From Burkholderia sp. Leaf177 (GTDB lineage: Bacteria; Pseudomonadota; Gammaproteobacteria; Burkholderiales; Burkholderiaceae), in contig NZ_LMPF01000023.1 in NCBI RefSeq assembly GCF_001424345.1, positions 125,006-189,005 on the forward strand: a stretch of 64,000 bases of DNA. The letters are read 5' to 3'. The translations under genes were made by a program, and so were the position numbers. The notes below the pieces were generated by a model that worked only from the letters and a program-made list of their open reading frames with translations, had not been told where the DNA came from and did not search any database. Every line of letters begins with the position of its first letter. Positions within the stretch are counted from its first letter, which is position 1. This document shows positions 6,525-15,860 of the stretch, piece after piece.

Positions 6525-9076
6525 GTGGGTTGATCGGCATCGCTGTCGACGGCGGCATCGTTATAAGGATCACGCCCTGCGCTGTCCGTCGGCTGGGTCC
6601 GTGCAGGCGCGTTGAGCAACTCGCCGGATTCGTCGGCCTTTGAGCGCGCCTGCGTTTCCTCGCCTTCTGCACCGTTGAAGATCACGAAGTTGCGCTGCGG
6701 ATTGGCAATTTCGATCCCGGCTTCCGTGAAGCGATCCACAATGCGGCGGTTGAATTCGCGCTGCACGCCCCATCGCGCGGTATCGCGGCATTGGATCTGG
6801 CCGGCGAGCGTGACCGTCGAACCATCGACCGCATCGACGCCCCAAAGGCTGAAGTCCGAGAGAATGCCGTCCTTGAAGGCATCGTCCTCACGCAACGACG
6901 CGCCGATCTCCTTGAGCGTATCCGACGCCAGCCCGATGTCCTGCCCCAGCGCAATGCTCACGCGAACCGCCGCATTCCCAATGCCGCGATTCGTGTTGTT
7001 CACCGTCGATACCGAGCTGAACGGCACGGTGAAAAGCGAGCCGTCGCCGCCGCGCAAACGCACGGTTCGGATCGACAGGTATTCCACTGTTCCTGACACC
7101 CCCGCGAGCGTGACGGAATCGCCGACCTGCATGGCGTTCTCCATAAGCAGGAAGATGCCGGTGATCAGGTCCTGCACGAGTTTCTGCGAGCCGAAACCCA
7201 GCGCCACGCCGAAGATGCTGGCGCTCGCCAGCAAAGGCCCGGTATTCACGCCGATCTCGCTCAAGCCCGTCATGACGACGACCATCGCGATCACGATAAA
7301 CAGCGCCGTGCGCATCATGGGCAAAAGGGTTTGCAAACGCGCGGCGCGCAGGCGGTCACCGCTCGCGGTCCATCGTTCGAGCCGCTGCTCGACCAGCACG
7401 TTTGCGCCTTCCCATACGACCACGGCGAACAAAGCGGCAACGGCAATGGTGATCAACGCCGACGCCAGCCGATGCCCCACGCCGCCCGCCGAAAACAGCG
7501 CAAAGACGTTGAGGCCCCAGACCTGCAGCAGCGTCAGGATCAGGCCGATGACAATCAAGGTCCGCAAGATACGCCGCAGCAGCGGGTAGTATCGATATGC
7601 ATGCCTGTGGGCGATCGACTTGTTGATCGGATTTTCATCTTCCGTGGCCGCATGAAAGATCCGCCCAAGCGCGCCGAACACCACGATCGCAATGACGCGC
7701 GCGGCGACCAGCACGAGCAGCGATACCCCAAAAAGATGGAACAGCGTGCGATAACCGTTGCGCACGTCGAGCGCCCAGACGAACCACAGCGCCATTACAA
7801 GGAACACCGCGGCGACCGCCCACATATCCGCAATCCAGTTGCCGAACAACACGAACGCACGGCGTCCGCGCATGCTGTCGCGAATCCATGCCGCGACCGT
7901 CGCACGGCATTTCAGTATCACGACGGCGATCAACACATGCACGACCAGCGCGACCGCTTTGATGATCGAATCGTGGGCGACGTCGGTCAGTCCGAGCGGC
8001 GCGGCGCCCTCCGCGAGCGCGATGCCAGCGCCCGCAACCGCAACAATCGCGACCAGCCAGCGATGCGTGAACGCGGCGGATTCGTCGCTCATCTGGATCA
8101 GGCGCAAACCCGGCGCGCGCGGTGCGAAGAAGAATCCACTCGCGATCACAATGCCGCGGCAGATCAGATAAACGTCGACCAGCGCGCCGACTGAACGGCC
8201 CTGAGGCGTGCCTTCATCGATGAAAATGGACATCAGCACGGCCGTCGCGACTGTGAAGATCACCAGCGGCAAGACCGCGAGCAAGCTGTGCAGCACGGCG
8301 CTCGGCAGACGCTGCAACAAGGTCCAATGGCGCGCGGCGTGGCGCACGCCGCGGGCGGTATCGACCTTGTGCTCGGCAATCTGGATGGCGACCTCGTTGC
8401 CGGATTGCTCCGCGACGACTTCAGCGCGCACGGCAGCACGCTCGTCGCTTTTGAGCTCGGGCTGGGTGTCGTCGACATCGACAATTCCCCGTGCCGCGAT
8501 CCGCCTACGCAACCCGCGTACGAGCCGCGCGGTCAGGTATTCGAGCAGCAATGCAGGGAAAAGCGATATCAGGATGGCCCAGAACACCTGGCCGACCAGC
8601 GCCCGCCCGCTGTCGGTCGCGGTGCGCTGGCGCCACCACTGGATCACGGAACCATAGTCGAGCAGCGCCGTGACCGAGCGGCGCAAGCCGCTGCTGATTT
8701 CCACCATCCAGGAGCTGGCCTGATGCGTTATCTGCGATGCAAGTCCGTTGCTGGTCAGCGATTTCGCCAGCACGCCTGCGGCGCCGGATGCGCCTGACGC
8801 TCCCGATGCCGCCGACGCGTCGCTCGCGGCAGTTGCGTCGCTTGCCGATGCGGGCGCGGCGAGCGCTCCTGCTGCCGCAACGGCGCGCAGCGTGTCTTCA
8901 ATCTGGCTGCGCCTGGCGGGATCGTTGAGTACGGCCAGAGCGTTGCGCGCCTGTTCGGGCGTCAATGCAACGGGCGCCGGTTTTACAGCGCTGGACGCCG
9001 CACTTGCTGGAAGAGATATCGCGCTGCTCAGGGCAAACGCGAAAAGAAGGGATACCAGGAAGACAATTTTGCGCAT
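6449..9076 (-). CDS. Large MscS-family mechanosensitive channel
   Basis: An 875-residue protein. It has a cleavable signal peptide (MRKIVFLVSLLFAFALSSAISL, cleavage near AASS). A periplasmic part of about 150 residues follows, including a low-complexity Ala/Ser/Asp/Gly run (ASDATAASDASAASGASG). Roughly ten membrane segments come next, with the MscS pore and beta domain at about residues 590-800 (VALGFGSQKLVQDLITGIFL; GDSVTLAGVSGTVEYLSIRT). The last 70 residues are hydrophilic and probably disordered. It resembles MscK/YbdG-type large channels that release solutes on hypo-osmotic shock. The C-terminal codons overlap the GNAT-like gene on the other strand. Confidence 0.9.
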   Translation of the reverse strand: MRKIVFLVSLLFAFALSSAISLPASAASSAVKPAPVALTPEQARNALAVLNDPARRSQIEDTLRAVAAAGALAAPASASDATAASDASAASGASGASGAAGVLAKSLTSNGLASQITHQASSWMVEISSGLRRSVTALLDYGSVIQWWRQRTATDSGRALVGQVFWAILISLFPALLLEYLTARLVRGLRRRIAARGIVDVDDTQPELKSDERAAVRAEVVAEQSGNEVAIQIAEHKVDTARGVRHAARHWTLLQRLPSAVLHSLLAVLPLVIFTVATAVLMSIFIDEGTPQGRSVGALVDVYLICRGIVIASGFFFAPRAPGLRLIQMSDESAAFTHRWLVAIVAVAGAGIALAEGAAPLGLTDVAHDSIIKAVALVVHVLIAVVILKCRATVAAWIRDSMRGRRAFVLFGNWIADMWAVAAVFLVMALWFVWALDVRNGYRTLFHLFGVSLLVLVAARVIAIVVFGALGRIFHAATEDENPINKSIAHRHAYRYYPLLRRILRTLIVIGLILTLLQVWGLNVFALFSAGGVGHRLASALITIAVAALFAVVVWEGANVLVEQRLERWTASGDRLRAARLQTLLPMMRTALFIVIAMVVVMTGLSEIGVNTGPLLASASIFGVALGFGSQKLVQDLITGIFLLMENAMQVGDSVTLAGVSGTVEYLSIRTVRLRGGDGSLFTVPFSSVSTVNNTNRGIGNAAVRVSIALGQDIGLASDTLKEIGASLREDDAFKDGILSDFSLWGVDAVDGSTVTLAGQIQCRDTARWGVQREFNRRIVDRFTEAGIEIANPQRNFVIFNGAEGEETQARSKADESGELLNAPARTQPTDSAGRDPYNDAAVDSDADQPTQRGARTSTGEPSNSPPERSKPSRS

Positions 9077-9214
9077 AGGCGGGACGAGGAACTCTGTTAG
9101 GGATTCCGCAACGGATGCGCTCGGACATCGAGCACGATTGAACCTGCGGTCATCGCAGCACAAGCTGGAATACTTCGTGCATTAAAAGTCTGATCAAAAC
9201 CACCGGACCTTCGC

Positions 9215-9508
9215 ATGCGAGTCCAGACCCAGCAAACTATCAGGATTTTTACGGCCGCCGCGCTGACAGCGGCCGGATTGGTTTTAGCACTTCTCGCGCC
9301 AGGGAAAGCCTTCGCCGCCCGTACGCCGGGCACTGAAAGGGCTTTGAAAACCACGCCGCCGGTGGCTGCGTCGGTTAGCGAACCTGGCAGCATGATGACA
9401 CTCGATGAAGGCACCACGCAGCTTCCGGCAAGCGGCAATACGCAATTGCCCGATACACCCGATACCCCGCGCCCGCATCACGATCGCCCGCCGGCGCATT
9501 TGCCATAA
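9215..9508 (+). CDS. Small secreted Pro/Thr-rich protein, unknown function
   Basis: 97 residues. There is an N-terminal signal peptide (IFTAAALTAAGLVLALLAPGKAFA, cleavage after AFA). The mature part is short, without cysteines, rich in Thr and Pro, and ends in a His/Pro/Asp-rich tail (TPDTPRPHHDRPPAHLP). No known domain is recognised. It is divergent from the MscS gene and converges on the CDF gene 9 bp away. A signal peptide with a sensible cleavage site supports it being real. Confidence 0.55.
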   Translation: MRVQTQQTIRIFTAAALTAAGLVLALLAPGKAFAARTPGTERALKTTPPVAASVSEPGSMMTLDEGTTQLPASGNTQLPDTPDTPRPHHDRPPAHLP

Positions 9509-9517
9509 GCGCTGTGC

Positions 9518-10462
9518 TCAAGCCCGGGCTTCGGTCCGGTCCTCGGTTTTCATTCCCGGCGCACGCGCGATGTCCGGCTCGAAGAACACCCAGCGCGCTT
9601 CGGGAAACGCGCGTTGCAGGTCTTCCTCGATCAGGTTGATGGCATCGACCATTGCCCGGCCGCTTTCGTATTCCACCATTTCCGCCTGCACGGCGACCAC
9701 GATCTGCTTGCCCCATTGCAACGTGATTAGGTTGAGCACGCGTACGATTTCCGGACGCGCGCGCAAATGGGCATCGATCGCGCGACGCACTTCCGGACTC
9801 GCCGATTCGCCGACGATCATCGACTTGACCTCCCGCGCCACCAGATACGCGATCACCATCAGCAATACACCCACGCCGATGGAACCCGCGGCATCGTAGA
9901 CAGGATTGCCGGTGATCATGGTCATCAGCACCGCGCAGAACGCGATCGCCAAACCAGCTAGCGCCGCGACGTCTTCGCCGGTCACGACGATCAATTCGGA
10001 TTCGCGCGTTTCGCGGAACCATCGCCAGAGCGATTTGCTGCCCGATGTCTTGCGGATCTCCCTCAACGCGCCGGCAAGCGAAAACGCTTCGAGCACGACC
10101 GAAATTCCAAGCACGACCAGCGCGACAATCGGATTGGTGACAGGCTCGTTCGCCGAAATCCGGTGGATGCCTTCGTACACGGAAAACGCGCCACCGACAA
10201 AAAACAGCAGCAGCGCAACGAGCATCGAATAAAAGTAGATCTCGCGGCCCGAGCCGAGCGGATGCAAAACGTCGGCGGGCGCTTGCGAGCGCTTGAGGCC
10301 AAACAGGAGCAGAAGCTGGTTGCCGCAATCGGCGGTCGAGTGAATCGCTTCGGCGAACATGGAGCCGGAGCCCGTGAACGCCGCGGCGCCGAACTTGCAA
10401 ACGGCAATGCCGAAGTTGGCGGCGAGCGCGTAGAAAATGGCCTTCGGCGATTCTTCTTTCAT
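9518..10462 (-). CDS. Cation diffusion facilitator (CDF) transporter, SLC30A9-like
   Basis: A 314-residue divalent metal:H+ antiporter with six predicted helices and a cytoplasmic C-terminal domain (from about residue 215). The early helices carry the expected acidic/His residues (FAEAIHSTADCGNQ). HPLGSGREIYFYS follows the second helix, and GEDVAALAGLAIAFCAVLM is the later metal-binding helix. The HPLG motif and the E-D pair resemble the ZNT9/SLC30A9 branch, whose metal is less certain than for ZitB. It lies 41 bp downstream of selD on the same strand, probably in one transcript. Confidence 0.88.
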   Translation of the reverse strand: MKEESPKAIFYALAANFGIAVCKFGAAAFTGSGSMFAEAIHSTADCGNQLLLLFGLKRSQAPADVLHPLGSGREIYFYSMLVALLLFFVGGAFSVYEGIHRISANEPVTNPIVALVVLGISVVLEAFSLAGALREIRKTSGSKSLWRWFRETRESELIVVTGEDVAALAGLAIAFCAVLMTMITGNPVYDAAGSIGVGVLLMVIAYLVAREVKSMIVGESASPEVRRAIDAHLRARPEIVRVLNLITLQWGKQIVVAVQAEMVEYESGRAMVDAINLIEEDLQRAFPEARWVFFEPDIARAPGMKTEDRTEARA

Positions 10463-10503
10463 CGGGCTCCCGGCGAGTGTTCAGACGTTGTGAACGTTGG
10501 AAA

Positions 10504-11568
10504 TCAGACCACTTCGACGCGACTTTCGCCGTTAATCATTTCTCCGATCACAGCAGCGTCGTCGAAGCCGTCCGCGCGGAAGATGGCGAGGACTTCGTCA
10601 ACCGCTTCAGGCGCGCACGATACCAGCAGGCCGCCCGAAGTCTGCGGATCGGTGAGCAGGGTTTGTGCCACATCGTGCAAGGACGACGCGAGCCGGATGT
10701 CCTTGCCATAGGCCGTCCAGTTGCGTCCCGACGCGCCCGTGAACACGCCCGCCTTCGCGAATGCCTGGACGCCAGGCAGCCACGGAAAGTCGTCGAAACG
10801 AATCCGCGCAGTCAGCTTTGCGCCGCGGCTGAGCTCGAGCGTATGGCCGAGCAGGCCGAAGCCGGTCACGTCGGTGAGCGCGTGGACCGCGTCCAGCGCG
10901 GCGAGGTCCGCGCCCGGCCGGTTCAGCTTGGTCGTGGCGGCGATCATCGCGGCGTAACCGGCGGCATCGAGTTGATCCTTTTTTAGCGCCGCCGATAAAA
11001 CCCCCACGCCCAGCGGCTTGCCGAGGATCAGCACGTCGCCGGCGCGCGCGGCCGCATTGCGCTTCACGCGCTTCGGATGGACCAGCCCGATAGCGGCGAG
11101 ACCATATATAGGTTCGACCGAATCGATGGAATGGCCGCCCGCGACGGGAATGCCCGCTTCGGCGCAAATGGATTCGCCGCCTTTGAGCACGGCCGCGATC
11201 ACATCGTGCGGCAAGACGTTGATCGGCATGCCGACGAGCGCGAGCGCCAGGATCGGCTTGCCGCCCATTGCATAGACGTCGGACAGCGCGTTGGTCGCGG
11301 CGATCCGGCCGAAATCGTAGGGATCGTCGACGATCGGCATGAAGAAATCGGTCGTGGCGACAATCGCCTGCTCGTCGTTCAGCCGATAAACCGCCGCGTC
11401 GTCCGCCGTGTCGTTGCCGACCAGCAGATCGGGAAACACGGCCATGGGCGTACTGCGCTTGAGCAGGTCGGCGAGCAGGCCCGGCGCGATCTTGCAACCG
11501 CAGCCGCCGCCATGGGAAAGGCTCGTCAGGCGGGGCGACGGATTGGCGTTCAGCTTGATTTCAGTCAT
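10504..11568 (-). CDS. selD: Selenide, water dikinase (selenophosphate synthase)
   Basis: A 354-residue enzyme that makes selenophosphate from selenide and ATP. The N-terminal active-site loop LSHGGGCGCKIAPG carries Cys23 (equivalent to E. coli Cys17) and Lys26; it is encoded by a cysteine codon, so this is not a selenocysteine form. The AIRS-type ATP-binding segments follow (GNDTADDAAVY, TTDFFMPIVDDPYDFG, DVTGFGLLGH, TDPQTSGGLLVS). I use ATG 11568 (MTEIKLN), matching normal length. No selA, selB, selC or selenouridine synthase gene is nearby, so its selenophosphate user must lie elsewhere. Confidence 0.95.
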   Translation of the reverse strand: MTEIKLNANPSPRLTSLSHGGGCGCKIAPGLLADLLKRSTPMAVFPDLLVGNDTADDAAVYRLNDEQAIVATTDFFMPIVDDPYDFGRIAATNALSDVYAMGGKPILALALVGMPINVLPHDVIAAVLKGGESICAEAGIPVAGGHSIDSVEPIYGLAAIGLVHPKRVKRNAAARAGDVLILGKPLGVGVLSAALKKDQLDAAGYAAMIAATTKLNRPGADLAALDAVHALTDVTGFGLLGHTLELSRGAKLTARIRFDDFPWLPGVQAFAKAGVFTGASGRNWTAYGKDIRLASSLHDVAQTLLTDPQTSGGLLVSCAPEAVDEVLAIFRADGFDDAAVIGEMINGESRVEVV

Positions 11569-11687
11569 TCGGAAGGTCCGGCAAAGTGGCGTGCGAACGA
11601 CATTATGGTGCGTGTTGCCGATCGACGGGGAATGCGGTCCAACGCAAAAACCCACCCACTCCGCGTTTACCTTCACTTATAAAAAAC

Positions 11688-11705
11688 ATTTTCATATGTG
11701 AAAAT
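11688..11705. promoter_or_regulatory. 18-bp palindrome, candidate IclR-family operator
   Basis: ATTTTCA-TATG-TGAAAAT is a perfect 7+7 dyad in the selD/SDR divergent gap, about 60 bp before the SDR start. TTTCA/TGAAA dyads are typical of IclR-family sites, and an IclR regulator is the third gene of the downstream unit. It could also influence selD. Confidence 0.5.
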
Positions 11706-11766
11706 TGGCGCAGAAATCGGACGGAATGCTTCGTTCGATCAAACCTGACAACGTGAAGGAGCGGAT

Positions 11767-12537
11767 ATGGTCAAGCGGGTCGAAGGCAAAAATGTGGTGG
11801 TGACGGCGGCTGGAAACGGTATTGGACGGGCCTCGGCGTTGATGCTCGCGGCCGAAGGCGCGAACGTCTGGGCCACCGATATCAACGAAGAAGCGCTTGC
11901 CGAACTCGCGCGCGATGCGGGCGAAGGTTCGACCTTGCGCACCGCGCGCCTGAACGTTCTCGACGCCGCCGACATTGCGGCGTTCGCTGCGAAAACCGGA
12001 CCTATCGACGTGCTGTTCAACTGCGCCGGATTCGTGGCCGACGGCAACATCCTCAAGTGCGACGACAAGGACTGGGATTTCAGCTTCGACCTGAACGTCA
12101 AGGCGATGTACCGGACCATCCGCGCGTATCTGCCCGGCATGCTGGAATCCGGCAAAGGCGCGTCGATCATCAATATGGCGTCGGCGGCATCGAGCGTGAA
12201 AGGCGTGCCGAACCGCTTTGCATATGGTGCATCGAAGGCGGCCGTGATCGGGCTGACCAAATCCGTCGCCGCTGATTTCGTCGGTCAGGCAATCCGATGC
12301 AACGCAATCTGCCCGGGAACCATCGAATCGCCGTCGTTGCGCGGACGCATTGCGACGCAAGCCGCGGCGTCCAACGTGGACGAAGAAAAAGTCCGCGCGG
12401 CGTTCGTGGCGCGTCAGCCTATTGGCCGGGTCGGACGTGCGGAAGAAGTCGCGGCGCTCGTCACCTACCTCGCCTCCGACGAATCCGGTTTCACGACCGG
12501 CACCATCCACATGATCGACGGCGGCTGGTCGAACTGA
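11767..12537 (+). CDS. SDR oxidoreductase, DHRS6/BDH2-like (2-keto-3-deoxy-fuconate or hydroxyacid dehydrogenase)
   Basis: A 256-residue classical short-chain dehydrogenase. It has the NAD-binding TAAGNGIG motif, Asp after beta-2 (ATDIN, favouring NAD over NADP), the NCAG motif and the catalytic set S (MASAASS), Y and K (YGASK). It is unusually close in motif content to human DHRS6: LDVLFN-AGFV-G, KDWDF, SSVKGV-NR-Y, SKAAVIGLTKSVAADF and the end IDGGWS. Bacterial members of this branch oxidise sugar-acid intermediates such as 2-keto-3-deoxy-L-fuconate or (R)-3-hydroxybutyrate; the substrate cannot be fixed here. GAAGGAG precedes the start. An MFS carrier and an IclR regulator follow. Confidence 0.85.
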   Translation: MVKRVEGKNVVVTAAGNGIGRASALMLAAEGANVWATDINEEALAELARDAGEGSTLRTARLNVLDAADIAAFAAKTGPIDVLFNCAGFVADGNILKCDDKDWDFSFDLNVKAMYRTIRAYLPGMLESGKGASIINMASAASSVKGVPNRFAYGASKAAVIGLTKSVAADFVGQAIRCNAICPGTIESPSLRGRIATQAAASNVDEEKVRAAFVARQPIGRVGRAEEVAALVTYLASDESGFTTGTIHMIDGGWSN

Positions 12538-12582
12538 CCCGCGCTCCCATCAATAACAACTACACATAGAAAGAGACCACCC

Positions 12583-13905
12583 ATGTCGGGATCGATTCCA
12601 CTCGCCGGGAGCGCGGCAGAAGCCAGCGCGCTCGAAGAAAACGCGTATCGCAAGGCTGTCTGGCGGATCGTGCCCTTGCTGATCGTCTGCTTCATCTTTG
12701 CGTACTTCGACCGCGTCAATATCAGCTTCGCCAAGCTCCAGATGCAGGGCGATCTCGGCCTCTCGAACGCGGCGTATGGATTCGGCGCGAGCATCTTCTT
12801 CGTGGGTTATTTCATCTTCGAGATTCCGAGCAATCTGATCCTTAGCCGCGTCGGCGCGCGAGTCTGGATTGCGCGCATCATGATCTCGTGGGGCATTGCG
12901 TCGGCGGCGATGATGTTCGTCACGTCGGAGACATGGTTCTATGTGCTGCGCTTCGTGATCGGCGCGACCGAAGCCGGGTTTTTGCCCGGCATCATTTTGT
13001 ACTTCACGTACTGGTTTCCGGCGAAACGCCGCGCGCGGATCAACGCGCTTTTCATGACTTCCATATCGATATCCGGCGTGATCGGCGGCCCGTTGTCGGG
13101 CTTCATCATGACGCGCTTCGCGGGCGTCGGCGGACTTGCCGGATGGCAATGGCTGTTCTTGCTCGAAGGCCTGCCGACGGCGCTGCTCGGCCTGCTCGTG
13201 CTCGCGATTCTCGATGACCGCATCGGCAACGCCAAGTGGCTCACCGCCGAAGAAAAAGCCGTGCTGCAGGCGAATATCGATCGTGAAGACACAGGCACGT
13301 CGCACAGGTTTATCGATGCAATGCGCCAGCCCGGCACCCTTTTGCTCTCGCTGATCTATCTCTTCATGCTGATGGGTTTGTACGGCCTCACGTTCTGGAT
13401 GCCGCAACTGATCAAGAACACCGGCATTACGAGCCCGATGACCATCGGCTTGCTGACCGCTATTCCTTATGCGGCAGCGGGCATCGGCATGGTTGCGCTC
13501 GGCAAGAGTTCGGACCGGCATGGCGAGCGTCGCTGGCATCTCGGGCTCGCGGTGGCCGTGGGCGGAATCGGCTATGCATTGAGCGCGTATTTTGCGCACG
13601 ACACCACGCTCGCCATGGTCTCGCTCGTGATTGCGTCGGTTGGTGCGATCGGCTGCTTGCCGGTGTTCTGGACCTTGCCGCCGGCGTTTCTGAGCGGCAC
13701 GGCAGCGGCCGGCGGCATTGCACTGATCAACTCAATCGGCAACCTGGGCGGCATCATCAGTCCGTATCTGGTCGGCAAGGTAGTCGATCTCACCGGCGCC
13801 ACGTCGGGCGGTCTTTACGCCATTGCGACCGTGCTGATTCTTGCCGCATTGCTGATCCTGTTCGGCTTGCCGGCGCGGATCGCGAACCGGGATCAGGCGC
13901 TTTGA
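12583..13905 (+). CDS. MFS transporter, anion:cation symporter (ACS) family
   Basis: A 440-residue, 12-helix carrier of the ACS family that imports organic acids such as sugar acids, tartrate or phthalate. Family signatures are FAYFDRVNISFAKL in helix 1, FFVGYFIFEIPSNLIL, the loop GARVWIARIM, and GATEAGFLPGIILYFTYWFP. It lies 45 bp after the SDR gene and 16 bp before the IclR gene, consistent with one operon that imports and oxidises a sugar acid or hydroxyacid. GAAAGAGACCACC precedes the ATG. Confidence 0.9.
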   Translation: MSGSIPLAGSAAEASALEENAYRKAVWRIVPLLIVCFIFAYFDRVNISFAKLQMQGDLGLSNAAYGFGASIFFVGYFIFEIPSNLILSRVGARVWIARIMISWGIASAAMMFVTSETWFYVLRFVIGATEAGFLPGIILYFTYWFPAKRRARINALFMTSISISGVIGGPLSGFIMTRFAGVGGLAGWQWLFLLEGLPTALLGLLVLAILDDRIGNAKWLTAEEKAVLQANIDREDTGTSHRFIDAMRQPGTLLLSLIYLFMLMGLYGLTFWMPQLIKNTGITSPMTIGLLTAIPYAAAGIGMVALGKSSDRHGERRWHLGLAVAVGGIGYALSAYFAHDTTLAMVSLVIASVGAIGCLPVFWTLPPAFLSGTAAAGGIALINSIGNLGGIISPYLVGKVVDLTGATSGGLYAIATVLILAALLILFGLPARIANRDQAL

Positions 13906-13921
13906 AATTTTCTGACTTGCC

Positions 13922-14752
13922 ATGAACACCGTCCTCAAGCCATCGAAAAATGCATCCGCCGATAACGCCGAAAGCCCGCGCTACGCCGCCCCTGCGCTCG
14001 AAAAGGGACTCGATATTCTCGACGTTCTCGTCGATACCGCCGACGGCTACACGCTTAACGAACTTTCGATGAAGCTCGGGCGCACGGTCAGCGAAATCTT
14101 TCGCATGGTCGTGACGCTCGAGCGGCGCGGTTATGTGCAAGGCGATCACAACGACCGCTACACGCTGACGCTCAAGCTGTTCGAAATGGCGCACCGGCAG
14201 CAGCCGATTCGATCGCTGACGGCCATGGCCCTTCCCTTGTTGCGCGATCTTGCAAACGTGACGCGTCAGTCGTGCCACTTATCGATTTATCACAGCGGAC
14301 GTGTGGCAGTGATCGCGCAAGTCGACAGCCCGGAGCGATGGTCGTTCGGCTTGAAAGTGGGCGCGGTCATGGGCTTGACGGATACATCGTCGGGCCATGT
14401 GCTGATGGCGTTTCGCGATCCCGCCGAGCGTGAGCGCATGCTCGCGGCGCATACGCGCGTGGAAGGCGAAAACGATGTCGAGCCGTCCGCGCTGCTTGCA
14501 TTGCTCGATGAAATCCGCGCCGCCGGACATGAGATCGTGCCGAGCCGGCAAATGCGCGGCGTGACTAATGTCGCGTTTCCCGTGATCGGCAGTAATGGCG
14601 ATGCGATCGCCGCGGTCAACGTGCCTTACCTTGAACGCATCGATCAAAAGCTCAATCCGGAATTCGACGACGTCTGCAGAATGGTCGGAGAAATGGCATC
14701 GCGTTTGTCGGCGCTAATGGGCTTTAGCGGCTACAACCTCGAAGGTGAATGA
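13922..14752 (+). CDS. IclR-family transcriptional regulator
   Basis: 276 residues. An N-terminal winged helix (about 25-85: LEKGLDILDVLVDTADGYTLNELSMKLG) is followed by an IclR effector domain (about 95-270, with SCHLSIYHSGRVAVIAQVDSPE and GVTNVAFPVIGSNGDAIAAVNVPYL). It closes the SDR/MFS unit and probably controls it through the palindrome upstream of the SDR gene. Effector ligands of this family are small organic acids. The start lacks a strong ribosome-binding site and may be translated by coupling. Confidence 0.9.
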   Translation: MNTVLKPSKNASADNAESPRYAAPALEKGLDILDVLVDTADGYTLNELSMKLGRTVSEIFRMVVTLERRGYVQGDHNDRYTLTLKLFEMAHRQQPIRSLTAMALPLLRDLANVTRQSCHLSIYHSGRVAVIAQVDSPERWSFGLKVGAVMGLTDTSSGHVLMAFRDPAERERMLAAHTRVEGENDVEPSALLALLDEIRAAGHEIVPSRQMRGVTNVAFPVIGSNGDAIAAVNVPYLERIDQKLNPEFDDVCRMVGEMASRLSALMGFSGYNLEGE

Positions 14753-14887
14753 GCGGCGCTCTTTTTAAGCAAGCACGGGGAAATAAATAAAATAAATCGT
14801 CGGCGCTTGGCTTTGATTTAATCGCGTTGACGAAAAAAATTCCCATCCGTATAAGAGTCGCACCAGGCAACCTCCGGTGACGACATC

Positions 14888-15853
14888 ATGAACACGACGA
14901 AAATATCCATATGCCTGCCGACGTGCAACCGGCCCGAGTTGCTTGTGGAATCGCTGACGTCGTGTCTTGCGCAAACGCACGAGAACATCGAAATATTGAT
15001 TGGCGATGATTCCTCGGATCACCGCACGCAAGCTTTGATCGATTCGACTTATCTGCATGAACCGCGCGTGATCTACGTGAGGAATGAACCCGCGCTCGGT
15101 CAGGCGGACAACATTGCCAGCCTCTTCGATCGCGCAACGGGCGACAAGATTTTGTTGATCCACGACGACGATGCGCTGAAGACCGATTGCATAGAACGCT
15201 TGTTGTCGGCTTGGGATGTTTATCCGGATCTCGAGATTGCGTTCGGCGATCAATATCAGATGGACGACCACGGCGTTGTGGATATCGACGCCAGCAAAAA
15301 GCTCAACACGGACTATCACCGCACGGATGCCGTGGTCGGATTGCAAACCGATCCGGGCAGAACCGGCCTCGTTCAAATGATGCCGAATAATGGCTGGCTC
15401 GCGAACGCCGATCTGGTCAAGAAAATCAGCTACAGAAAGCAATACGGCATCGGTTGCGAATACGTATTCGGGGCGCAGATTTGCATTGCAGCCAGGCAGG
15501 TCTATTACCTCAAGGAATACGTATCGTATTACCGCAAGACAGATGTATCAATGTCAAAGACAACCGCGCGATCAACAACCGCGGCTGCCGTTCTTGCATA
15601 CGATTTCCTCAAGTCGCTCAAGCTCGACAAGAGCCTTGAACCTGCGCGTGAACTCGCGCTCAAGCGAATTGTGCCGATTGTGGTTTCCGTTTATGCGCGA
15701 AACCATCAACCGGCACTGGCGCTTGGCATCGCGCTATCGCATTTATATGCTTACGACTACGGCCTTAACAAACGTCTTTATTTCCATTTGATGCTCGTCC
15801 TGAAAGGACTCGCCGCTAATGGAAATCTCAAGAGCAGCACGCAGAACGGCTAA
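14888..15853 (+). CDS. Family 2 glycosyltransferase
   Basis: A 321-residue GT-A fold enzyme. The N-terminal ISICLPTCNRPELLVESLTSCLAQTHENIEILIGDDSS is diagnostic of GT2, and the metal-binding DXD equivalent is in LLIHDDDALK. A catalytic-domain acidic pair is likely around GCEYVF. The C-terminal 90 residues are helical without clear membrane spans. It is not in a polysaccharide cluster, so the acceptor is unknown. Codon use and AT content at the edges look slightly different from its neighbours. It converges with the next gene, 7 bp apart. Confidence 0.88.
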   Translation: MNTTKISICLPTCNRPELLVESLTSCLAQTHENIEILIGDDSSDHRTQALIDSTYLHEPRVIYVRNEPALGQADNIASLFDRATGDKILLIHDDDALKTDCIERLLSAWDVYPDLEIAFGDQYQMDDHGVVDIDASKKLNTDYHRTDAVVGLQTDPGRTGLVQMMPNNGWLANADLVKKISYRKQYGIGCEYVFGAQICIAARQVYYLKEYVSYYRKTDVSMSKTTARSTTAAAVLAYDFLKSLKLDKSLEPARELALKRIVPIVVSVYARNHQPALALGIALSHLYAYDYGLNKRLYFHLMLVLKGLAANGNLKSSTQNG

Positions 15854-15860
15854 GCGCGCA

